A stretch of DNA of 64,000 nucleotides from Eretmocerus hayati (Eukaryota > Arthropoda > Insecta > Hymenoptera > Aphelinidae), in NCBI GenBank assembly GCA_029851415.1, contig CM056743.1, forward strand, positions 123,038,305-123,102,304, in the 5' to 3' direction. Made by a program: the position numbers and the translations under genes. Shown here in pieces: positions 47,901-59,900 of the stretch. Each line of letters begins with the position of its first letter. Position 1 is the first letter of the stretch. The notes under the pieces were generated by a model. That model searched no databases. It was given only the letters and a program-made list of their open reading frames with translations, and was not told where the DNA came from.

Positions 47901-50900
47901 TATCATCGCAAAGTGGCAAAGGAATGCGATAGAGTGAAGAGCCATACTTCCCAAATGTTTTTGTTTTGCTCACTCTAATAGCGCTTCGAATTCCCTTTAT
48001 GAGAACTCGAATGTCATCAGGTTCACTCAAATAGTTTGCAAATAATTTTGGCTTATCCTTAGGATTACTGCTCCTCAATAGTAGCCTACCACGACTTTTT
48101 GGCCTCATGATCATTGGAATAGCAGTCCATGCACTCTGCAGTAACGGCTCAGACATTAACTGAGCTCTATTCTCATAATTCACCCCGAGTATTTCCATAA
48201 AAATAGGATCCTTAATTGGGCCAACACTGGCAAACATGAGTTCTATGTTTGGATCCTTATCTTTCGGGTCTGAACTATCAACATTTAAGTAAGCTAGTGC
48301 TTCAAAAGCAGCAGTCGTTGTTAACCTTCCTGTTCTACTTCTTACGTAATCCTTGATTGATGGCTCTTCAGGGCTGAATAGATTGAAAGGCTTGAAAGTC
48401 GATGAATCATTAAGTGTAAACATTATACCTGGATAGCCAATATGGTCCATCAAATTTTCACCAACTGGAGCATCTTTAATCACGTCGACGTTCAGGCTTT
48501 GTAAATGCTTTTTTGGTCCAATTCCAGAGAGCATTAAAATTTGAGGAGAGTTTATAGCTCCGGCACTCAAAATGATCTCTTTTTTCGCCATAACTTCATA
48601 AACCTTATCGAATTTGCTGAACTGTACTCCGTATGCCGATTTCGTATCTTTGTTGATAAGTATCTTATTCACATGGCTGTTCCGTGTCAGAAGTAAATTT
48701 TTTCTATTTTTAGCTGGATGTAAGTAAGCTCTGTTTGTGCTCCATCGTTCTCCATTTTTGGTCGTCGTGTGAAATAATGAAAATCCTATCTGTTCAGCAC
48801 CATTGTAATCAACTTCCGGATACCCCAACTCCTTACCAGCTCGAATGAACGTTTCTGCCAGAGTTGAGCGATACGGCACATGTGTAATAGACACAGGTCC
48901 ACCTTGATTGTGAAGTTTATCGTCAACTTCAATTCCCGTAACCGTGAAATTTTCCAATTTTTTCAAGTATCTCAACATTTCTTTGTACGACCAAGACTTA
49001 TCACCAGTCATTTCTGCCCACTCGTCAAAATCTCTCCTGTTCCCTCTTGTTGCGATCATGACATTTAAGACACTGCTGCCACCCATGACCTTGCCTCTGG
49101 GCCAATTGCATTTTTTGTCGATAAATCCAAGACAGTATTCGTTAGAAGGTTCCGTTTGATATCTCCAATTTATTTCATCACTCATTTGGAGTGCTGCAGC
49201 AATCAAAGGTACATCCATAATAGGATACTCCTTAGATCCTGCCTCGATGAGAAGAACTGTTGTACCCTCATTTTCACTGAGACGAGAAGCGATTGTAGCC
49301 CCAGCAGTTCCTGCTCCAATTATTATAAAATCGTACTCGCTTCGATTTGATGGTGTTGTATCTTCGAATTCTTCTTCGTAGGACGGTGTACTTTCATCGT
49401 TGTATTTTAGCTTACCTTGAAAAAGGTCTAGAAGATTTTGTCGCAAAATACGCTCTTTTTCTTCAAAATTGCACTCACACAAATTCAACACTGCGAGCAC
49501 TATGAACACAAGGAAAACTTTCGACGTCATGCTCACGCCGGTGTGTCACTTATTTCGGTGAAAGACGCTTGGTCTACTGCGGCTTATCGAATATTCATTG
49601 AGCGTATATTTTCCTGTATCGCTGTGTGAATAGGCTCGTTCTGAATGTGTTATCGACACGCTTGCCGAGACTCGACTAGCGACGAGAACGACTTTTGTGA
49701 GTACAGAGGAGCTCTGGATAGATCATCAATCAGTATTAGATTGTTCAAGTACGAAAAAAACATGTGAGGAGTAGAATGATTCTGAGAAATTTGATGCTGA
49801 TATAAACTCAAAATCTCGCAATGTTGGGATAAGGAATGAAACCCACTTTCTATGAGTATTATAACATGGAATCTTTTAACCTATTTTCGTGGCTACAGAA
49901 AGACAATGAATGAAAAGTGGACATAATTAGAACAGTCTCATTATCGCTCAGCACAGCCTATCCGGTAACTTTCACTCATTGATAAGATAGTGAACAACGA
50001 ATCCACATGTTTTCATCCTATTATCATCAGGATTTGAATATTGTAAAATTCAAGAAATTGTGTCTGTTTCGTAACTAAACTGTATTCTCTTGAACTTCGT
50101 AGTTTTTTCTACCACTATTCAAATCTATGGCGCCCAATTTTTCTCTATTCATTTATTCGGTACAGCAATTTGAAAGATTTTGATCACTAGTAATTTTAAG
50201 AAGTGTATTCAGTACGTAGGCACGGTCTATGGCACTGAAAGCCTCGCAGAAAAGCTCCAAATCATCACAATTCTTCTTTAAGACTTTGAAAGAACCGTTT
50301 TTTTTTCATTTCGACCAAGATGAATGATGTGCATTGATCTCTACTTGTTTGAGTTAATTCATCTGTTTCTATCCGATGACATGAAGGTAGCTATGACTGT
50401 AATGAATAAAATTATAATCAACTTTGAACTCAAAGCGGACAAATTCGCAATCAAATTTCGCCTAGGGAAAAATTTTTTCCTCTCTTTGTCAGTTTTTGGA
50501 TAAAATCCTTTACTTGGAGACCATAGGAAAAAAGGTACCACGAAGCTCCATGCGATTAGTATTTAATTCAAGCCTAGCCGTATCCATCGGCATGGTTAGA
50601 TGATGAACTCGAATGAACCATAAAATCACATTACTTAATTATAATCAACTTGTTTTCGAATCTGTTCCAATTTTCAAAACCATTACTCATTTAAAATAAT
50701 CCATAAGCCATTACCCTGGAAGATAACGAATGGTTCCATTACACATAACTTGTAAATGTCCGAATCGCATTAATTTTTGGGTCCTCAAAACGATAGATCT
50801 TTATATGCAACCTCTCACAGAGACAGCTTCTCGTGATAATGTGATTCGTTTTTCTAATCAAAAAATTGTTACGGATGCCCTAAAAGTGTAACTCACAAAT

Positions 50901-53900
50901 GCTCGATTTTTATTCAGTCAACTAATGCACAAGAAGAATAATGTCACTTCTGATTAACAATAATATGATAATCGCAAATTTCACATTTAACAACTGGTTT
51001 ATTCAGAGAGCAGCGAGGACGAGGAGATGCGTGAGCTGGCTCGACTAAAAGAGCTTGGCCACGCTAGAATTCCAGAAGCATTCTCGAGCAAGAAGGAAGT
51101 CCAAATGGTGGACAGAGCTTCGGGTGAGCAGCCTGGTCTCGTTGAAGGTGACTACGTCAGCTTCGAACTCAAAGGCTCTAAGGGTGAGGAAAGGACCTAT
51201 GCCAACGTCTGCTTACGAGGGATGCAGGGCATGCCCTTGCTCGAGCTTGAACGCGTTCGTCAGCACACGTGGAAATTCTGCCTCTTTCAAGCTCTGGTTG
51301 CCTTGCTAGCCAAAACTCAGTTCAGGTGTGAATTTTGACAATGCTAGATCAACACTTAACAATCAGATCAAACAGATTTGAGTCGATGGGATTTGGAATT
51401 CTTTTCTGGGTGAATTATGATAAAGTATATTTCTTTGAAGAGCAAAAATTTTTGATGTCATTTCATTTTTCAAAGCAATTGAAAATTTTCAGGAAAAAAA
51501 AGAGTGAGTAAGGAGGAATCGAGAATCGTGGTTCATACTTAGGAAAATTCACACAATAAACCAACGACGGTATACAATATTAATTTGACATTTTAGAGAT
51601 TCCTCAATGTTGGGAATTTCCGTTTACGATACGTGTGAAAAGTCTTACGATGTGTGAAAAAGCTCAGAGGAAAACATATCTCGGACGTAAGATAGAACTC
51701 GAGGCTCAAAAAATTAGACGGAAAAATTGTGCGATGAAACGCGTTCCCGCAATGATGCACACACTAACTGGAATTTCCCATGTTGAAGCTTGACTCGTCG
51801 ATACAAAATACACTATTCATTTCGTGACTTGTTGCATTCATTGACATGCTCAGCGCTCTCATTTTTTGGAACTTTCCAAGGAAATCCACAAATGCAAATG
51901 CATTTTTCAACTCCAAAGTTCAGATAAACATTTTTTCTATATTAGGTACAAGTTTCTCTGGAGTGCAAACATCGATTACATATACCAACATGCCTGGATG
52001 GTCTTTCTTCACGTTGGTTATCTTGGCCTAAAACCGAAAATGAGATTTGACGACGTGCTAGTCTTCAACTACAAGTACAGCGTTGAACTCGAGCTAATCG
52101 ACGAGATTCTTGATGTTCCGATCATACCAATAGTGGGTTTCAAATTTGTGGAGTCAGGCTTCATCAAGCATCGTCAGAAACATCGCAAGGAACTTACTCT
52201 GCTAAAAACTGCTTTTGGTACCGAAAAGACCAGAGTTGAGTACAATATGCCAGTACACAAAGCAACAGTCGAGTTGGAGAAGTGGTTCAACAAGATTGAC
52301 GAGCGATACACCAACTGCATCATCAGGTAAAACGATTTAAAGTGCTCTCTATACTTTTGGGAAAGCGATGGTGGCGCCTCTAGCGGTCAGAATGGTATAT
52401 TGCCAATAACAATTTTTAAAAGCAAAAGAGAAAGAAAACCAACAGAACCGCGCCCTGTGGACTATTTTTCTGAAAAATTAAAAAAAATCCTCATCGAGAT
52501 CGGTGCAAAACTGAGCTCAAAAATTTACGGATAGAATTCAGCAATACTGGAAAATCTATCCGCAAGTTTTTCAGCTCAATTTTGCGACGATCTCGATTAA
52601 ACTTTTTTTGGAATTTGTAGAAAAATAGTCCGCAGGGTGCGGTACTATGGATTTCTTTCCTCTGTGTTTTTAAATAGTATATTACGCAACGATGTCGAAA
52701 AGTTGGATTTACGCACGAGTGAAAATCTTTACACACGAGTGTGAGTCTTTACGCACTGGTGAGATTCTCAACAGTGCGTAAAGATTCACATCTCGTGTGT
52801 AAAGTTTTTCCGAGTGCGGAAACCTTTCGACAGAGTTGCGTACGATATTTTTCGAAATTTTGTGCGGAAAGTTAGTATTCTGTTGGTCACCTCATACGCC
52901 AGTAATCAAATCGTGATCGGGGCAGGTGGAGGAAAAGGGCGCAGAGCGGGGTCCAGGGGCGGCAGCCCCTGGTGGGGGTGCAGGGGGCGAAGCCCCCGCC
53001 GGTGGGTTCGGGGGGCGGAGCCCCCCGACTGAAAAAAAATTCTGAAAATGTATCAGAAAAAAATCTTTTGTTATATATCATATGTTACCGCATAGTTTGA
53101 AAATATCGATCTCAATCCTCAAAAGTACAAATAGTGGACAAGATCCGAAATATGTAAGTTCATAAGATAATATCAATTCTGAATCTCGAAGAAAATTATT
53201 ATAGAGTTTTATGAATATCGTCAAGAACGGGCAAGAATAAATCAACGGATTGATGAAATAGTATGCCATTTCTATGGTTCAATAGAAAGAACTTGGACAA
53301 TTCTAACGATAATAATAATGCTCTGAATACACGGGATTGAAAGCGATTTCGAAGCCTACGAATTCTTTCTTATAAAAGAATATGAATACATCGCCGACAC
53401 TCTTTTTTGAGGCGAAGTATCCGAAAAGTGAATTTACATTTCCTTTGGACGTACGGTCCAAGGTAGATTTCAAACCACCGAAACCACGGTGGAAGTACTT
53501 CAAAAAGGTCTATATATTGTATTGAACTCAATTAAATTCATGATCCACCGAAGTGAACTATTTCCATGTTCAATTCGATGGGCCGACCAGGATATTTCAA
53601 TCGTATGGACTTATCGAGAGAGCAAGACTGAGTATAACAATTTAGAGAGCTCATAAGTTTTCATCCTATCGAGTGAAAGAAGTCATTACACCTGCTTTGG
53701 GCAGCTTCGAATCAACGATTGGAGCACTCCGATTCTACAGAATTAAGACAGAGATCATTTTGCTGAACAACGCAGAAACTTCAAGAGATGTTGTAGAATA
53801 TCAGTCTATAAAGAAAATACGGCAGTGCGTAAAGATAAGTTCCAGTGCGTAAAGACCTACCTTACGCACTGTTGGTGACTTTACGCACAGGTCTTCACGC

Positions 53901-56900
53901 ATTCCGTGCGCAAAAATTCCTTCACGCACGGAAAAATGTTCCTTACGCACTAACTTTACGCACATGATTTCGAAAAATTGTCATTCGCAATATACTAATT
54001 TGACCGCTAGCGGTGCCACCATCACTTTTCCAAAGGTAGAGAGCACTCTTAATGTACTGAGTTACTGTATGAACGACATGGTTACACGGAAGGAGTCTTA
54101 TTTAGTGCCCCACGGGTTTTGCCACGTTACGGTCTATTTTGTTTTGGGTGCCTGAACTCAGCACAAACATTTCCGCACAAACACAAACAAACCATCTGAT
54201 ACTTTATTGCTTCTTTATTGCTAATTTATTGCTGTATTGCGGAATTTATTGCTCTTCATTTTCTCGAGTTGTAAGTGTTTGTACTGAGTTCCGTGTGGAG
54301 CCAGCACAAACATCAAGTTTTTGTCAACCTATCGAAACCTAACTTAGCTTATATTTTATTGCTAATTCATTGCTCTCAAAATCCGTTTCGATCATCCCCT
54401 TAGAGCAACTTCCGGCGAAGATATGAGTGTTTGTGCTGAGTTCCGTGTGGAGCCAGCACACATATTGGGTTTTTGTCAACCTTTCAACGCCTAACTTAGC
54501 TCATATTTTATTGCTAATTTATTGCTCTCAAAATTCGTTTCGATCATCCCCTTAGAGCAACTTCCGGCGAAGATATCAGTGTTTGTGCTGAGTTCAATGT
54601 GGAGCCAGCACAAACATTAGGTTTTTTCCGACCTTTCAACGCCTAACTTAGCCTATACTTTATTGCTATTTCATTGCTCTAAGAACCTTCGTCGACTATT
54701 ATCTCAAAGGTGCGACAATAGACATACGCGTTTGGACACGGAGGGCCCGACAGCCATCAGTGGCGATGTTACAGTGGCGCAGGAGCCGGGAAGTCATGAA
54801 TGTAGGAGCCACTCTTCACGGCATCTTCTGCACACTTTTGGGGCTATTGTGAAGAGTGTTTCACACAGTCTCGTGCTGGCTGACGGGAGCTCAACGGAAT
54901 ATTCCGATCTATCGTTTTCGAGAGAAATGCAGCAATGGCATTCTGGAACGTGTTCATAGTATTAGCGACGCAAATCACCGACGAAATCCTTGGCTGGTTG
55001 AAGGGGTTAATAAGGTTCCCAAGAGCATTTTTGCGAGAATTCGGAAAAGAAAAAAATCAACTGTAAATTAAGTTCTGACCAGCTTCAACTCTAGCATCTT
55101 CAGGGATATGGGCGTTTCTCTGGAACTTTTACACCGGCCGGAATACAGCTATGGATGATGATATAAGAGAACAATAAAATCTATCGGCCCCAATCGAAGT
55201 GGAAATATCATCATTCAAATCTCAATATGAGATATCTTTGGCCTCTGTATGATCAGAAGAAGTTGATTCATTCTAGCTCATTCAAAGAGAGAAAATGTGG
55301 GGAAGATCCTGTGGAAATACTTGGTACTCTCGTGCAGTCTTACGGATATTCTGGTGGTGCCGCGCAACTTTTCGGCTTGATTCAAGCTGTATTTGGTGGA
55401 TAATATATTGAAGAAAAATGACCCAGAAGCGCGATGGTGTGCTACCAATTCAGCCAAAACTGTATGACTTTTTTTTTATGACTGTATGACTTTGAGAATT
55501 CGAAATAAAAAATCAGTCATGTCTCGTTCAACTCAAAGATGATTACGCCAAGCTTCTGCCGTGACTCTGAACGCAATTTTCGGAATGCATATCTAAAGTA
55601 GATGCAATTGCGAAGATTTTGCGACGAGTCTCGTGTTGGTGCTATATTTCTGTCTAGAATACGACCGTTTTGAAGTGAAATTGAAAAAACGTGACTCACA
55701 GAAGAAATTCAGTTTTTCTCATCCCACATTGGCGGATCGAGCTCTATATTGATAAGACCAATTGTGATCGGATACCCTGACCCTACAAAGCTGTAAAAAG
55801 GCCAAGACATTCGTTGGAATTGTCAATCTAGTCAAATAATTGTTTAGGAAGTTCTGGAAAACTACTTTGAGCTCGACTCATTAACGTGATTTTGGCGATG
55901 CCACTTACTCTATATGAGTTTCAATAGTGGATTTGTAACTCTCAATACTACACAATTGTGTGAGCAAAAGGTCCCAGGTGTGCGTTGAGCGGTTTTCATT
56001 TTTCGTTTTTCAACGATTTTCAGCAAAGTGCAAAAGTTCCAGAGAAACGCTCATATCTTAACCCCGATCGACTGTAGCGTACACGTAATTCATAGTGAAT
56101 CACGTCTACCAATAGTGAAATTGAGGTACTATAGTAAAGGTTTAAAAGCTGAATGGTGTGCTTACACACATCAAACAACTGGCGTGAAACGCAAGGAAGC
56201 GACGAGTTTCTTTCATCTGTGAAACTCGCAGCAGTTGTATACTTCGGTTCGGAATAGATTTTCAAAATATTCATAAGAAATGTATTGCACCATTCCGGTG
56301 GGAATCATTCCATCCATTCGACTTAGAATGGAGAACACAAGAAAAAGCCAAAAAAAATCGTAAACGAGGGAGCTCTTATATCCCATTTGTACTGGTGAAA
56401 GCGGAAAGTTAACTTACAAGGAGGGGGTCAGGCCTTCGGGTCACGGATTTGCCTGAAACTCTGGGGAAAGTCTTCTATTAGCCCGAAAAGAAGATACCCA
56501 AAGTAGCGCTTGCCAACGCTCAAGCGTTTTCGAGCTACAGCATACGACCCATGCATTACAGTATACCTATATTCATCAGAAATGGTATTTATAGATATAC
56601 TGTAATGCATAGGTTTTAGCCTATAGCTCAAAAACGCTGAAGCGTTGGCAAGCGTGGCTTTGAATATCTTCCTTTGGGGCTGAAAGAAGACTATCTCCAG
56701 AGTTTCAGGCGAATCCGTAACCCGAAGGCCTGACCCCTCCCTCGTTAGCTTCAGATTCTATCGATGGATGATTTCAATTCTCCCAGGAAAAAGACTGTCA
56801 AGGCGCCTAGAAATTGATCAAGGGTGAATCTTTCAGATCGGCCAATCTCTGACTCTGGGACGGAAGCATGTTCTCTTGAAATTGTAAACCTCATCGCTTG

Positions 56901-59900
56901 TCGTACACAGTTAGGAAACAAGAAAACATTGAGATACATCGTGTATCTGTGTTGAAGTTGGCCTGAGCGTTGGCGTTCCGAACGTCCCAAAAAGTAGAGA
57001 TGTGCAGAAGAATTTTCCAAAATGAGCAAAAAATGGTCCAACAAATGTCTTCCTCCAGGCACTAAAGGTCAAGGAAAAGCCCGGGAAAGGCTCAAAGATT
57101 GATTTTCCATCATTCTTGTATGTAGTCCAAATAAACGACTAACGTTGGTGCAATACTAGGCCTCTATGACGGAACTGTTCGCTATGCTTCGTTTCGATCC
57201 GTTTTTTATGTTCTCTATCCCAACAATGCAACAAAACCAACATATTTGCAAAGAGAGGGACGCAGGGGCCCCACCTCAGAAGACTAAACAATCATCCCCA
57301 ATAAACGTGGAGATTTTTCGAATTTTGATATCCCAAGTGTGAGATATTGCCCCCAATCGGTATTACCGACAGATCATTTTCGACTTGACTGACATAACAA
57401 GAGGCAGTGAAATCACGTGCCACTCTTCATTTTGAAGATGAACAGGTGTTTTAGAGCGGATTCGGAACCAGTTTGATATCCAGTGAATCGATCGTGTGAA
57501 CTGCATAAGTGATCTGGTTATCCGCTGTCTTCTGGAGAGTGTTTAGTAGTGATAACAGTGCTTCATTCTCTAGTAGCAGATACTCGACCATGGCAACAAC
57601 CGAGACCAGAGGGAGGAAGAGGGATTCTGATGACACCCTATTCATCGATATCATTCTGAAAGATAGGAACTCCTTTGTTAGGGAATATTTGATTGTTTCG
57701 AAAAATCAATCTATCTGGGAGGATATCAACACAGAGAAAAATCATGTCTACAAGGCGCTTTCCCTGGCTTTTCCTTGGCCATTAGTGCCTGGAGGAAGAC
57801 ATTTTCTCATTATAGAAAATAATTATTATTTTTAATTACCATACCATATTTTGCTCATTTTAGATATGACATGCCATGCCATAGGATACCAATTTTTGCT
57901 CATTTTAGAAAAATCGTATCTTCTGTACATCTCAACTTTCGGGACGTTGAGAACGCCAACGCTCAGGCCAATTCCAACACAGATACACGATGTATCTCAA
58001 AGACTTCCTGTCCCCTGAGTGTTTACAACATGCGCATGCACTCGAGTTATATACCCCTATTGGCGATTTCGCGTCCCCATCCGTAATTTTGGAGAATCTA
58101 CCACCTAGGATCATGTTTCAGCTAGAACCGAAATCGCCATTCAAGCCGTTTTGGAAGAGAATTCAGGAAACGTATGTTCCACCTCCTTACGACCTTCTTA
58201 CTCTACAGCTCAAACAGTACGAGTAAACCTGTCTTGGTCTCGATTTCTTCGACTCACTGACCTTTTGGAACTCGGAAAAAATATTTCTAACAATTGCCCA
58301 AAATCGGTGTGCTGGCTCTACATTGAACTCAGCACAAACACTGATATCTCCGCCGGAGGTTGCTCCAAAAGGATGGTTGAAACGGATTTTGAGAGCAATA
58401 AATTAGCAATAAAATATGAGCTGAGTTAGGCGTTGAAAGGTTGACAAAAACCCAATATGTGTGCTGGCTCCACACGGAACTCAGCACAAACACTCATATC
58501 TTCGCCGGAAGTTGCTCTAAGGGGATGATCGAAACGGATTCTGAGAGCAATAAATTAGCAATAAAATATAAGCTATGTTAGATTTCGATAGGTCGACAAA
58601 AACCTAATGTTTGTGCTGGCTCCACACGGAACTCAGTACAAACACTTATAACTCGAGAAAATGAAGAGCAATAAATTCCGCAATACAGCAATAAATTAGC
58701 AATAAAATATCAGATGGTTCATTTGTGTTTGTGCGGAAATGTTTGTGCTGAGTTCAGGCACCCTTTTATTTTATGACCATAAGTTGGCCAAGAAATCGAT
58801 ATCTTTCTTGATTTTTCATGATGCCTATGGGTCAAAAAATGGCTATTACATGGCTGATTGTTGAACTAATATGGTATTTTCCGGAGAAGAAAAATGTCCT
58901 CTATTAATATTATTAGAATCATGGAAGTATTTTGGAAACATGACCAGTGTCGTTAAATGTGAAGAGGAGCGCATTGTGTCATATAGCTTAGACAGTGTAG
59001 TTTTTATCTATTCTCGAATTATTTTTTCACGAAATTGGAAAAAGTGTGACGAGAAAGAAAATATGAAGTAAAGATTCCTGAAACTTGAGAGCTGTGCGAT
59101 CATTGCATTCAATTCTGGTCACATTCAGCTGTTTCCTCATGACGATTCTAATCCAACATGTAGAAATCTTATTCTTGTTGATGATAATTGCAGTGAATTC
59201 GGTAAAAGGCTGCAGTCGTTCCTAGGTAGACACGGTCTTTTTTTAAAATTCTTTTCCACTGTATCGTTCCCCCCAGACAGGTTATAATGGCCTATACCTA
59301 ACCTCAAATTTTACTCGTCTTATTTCAATCTAAATGATTTTCGGAAGCATTCAACTGAAATCTTTCGCAGGACGTCGAGATTTTCTCTAGCATTCTGGCA
59401 AGATGGCAACTTCTGGTACGTGTATAACCCCTACCGTTGCGATCGCTATGGCTTTTGGTGTGAATCAGGAGCAGCCAGTATAACAAAACTCTGCTCACGA
59501 GATTCGTTAAGGAGGCACCTGATGCTTCTGATGCTGCGTGGTTATGCTTACAACTCAAACGAACGAAGAGATCCTTGTCTCGCCGAGAGGCGTTTGCTCG
59601 ATTACTGCAGTGTCGCCTCGAGTCGTCAGGGTGGTTTTGATACTTTTTCCGTACATCTATACCAGCTCGTTTTTCATAAATGCCAGATCTACAACGTCAA
59701 ACTATACCAGCGAGCTCCACGTCAACCAAAAATGCCAGTTGTGCCGAAAAAGGAGTCCAATGATCCTTGTACTTTTGACCCCTTGGACCACCTTAATACT
59801 GACCCCTGCAAGCCCACTCTTGATGTAAGTTATTCATAAATAACTGGGTTGATTGATTATTGATTCAGAAATATTTTAATTGCGGAGTTTATTATGGCGG

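Larger units (their letters stand above)
52341..54048. mobile_element. 1.7-kb TTAA-flanked DNA element with TTACGCACTG subterminal repeats
   Basis: AGTGCTCTCTATAC (left) and GAGAGCACTC (right) are inverted ends. TTAA stands at both borders (52337-52340, 54049-54052), as for piggyBac-like insertions. The ends continue as inverted sequence (GCGATGGTGGCGCC...CTAGCGGTCA; TGACCGCTAGCGGTGCCACC) for about 75 bp. Inside each end lie many copies, in both orientations, of TTACGCAC or GTGCGTAA (about 52685-52815 and 53820-53960). No transposase motif was found in the centre. Confidence 0.75.
54146..58763. mobile_element. 4.6-kb foldback element, arms of 152-bp tandem repeats
   Basis: Ends GGGTGCCTGAACTCAGCACA and TGTGCTGAGTTCAGGCACCC are exact complements. 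Each arm (about 54146-54690 and 58300-58763) is a tandem array with a period of about 152 bp, including GTGTTTGTGCTGAGTTC, GGAGCCAGCACA, TTTATTGCTAATTTATTGCT and TTCCGGCGAAGATAT. This is the FB/Galileo-type design of long repeat arms. The centre carries a diverged inner inverted repeat (about 56820-57110 with 57745-58110), a MITE and a possible MADF-like frame. No clear target duplication was found. Confidence 0.85.
51150..59510 (+). other. module 1 of the nine-exon protein
   Basis: Encoded by exons 5-7 and split by the transposon-filled intron 6. Key residues are Cys275 ([13 protein letters not shown]), the [11 protein letters not shown] helix (293-303), and the NPYR turn (436-439) where a catalytic Asp-Pro-His-Ser-like motif would sit. 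GAASITKL then fits the following strand. Confidence 0.5.
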
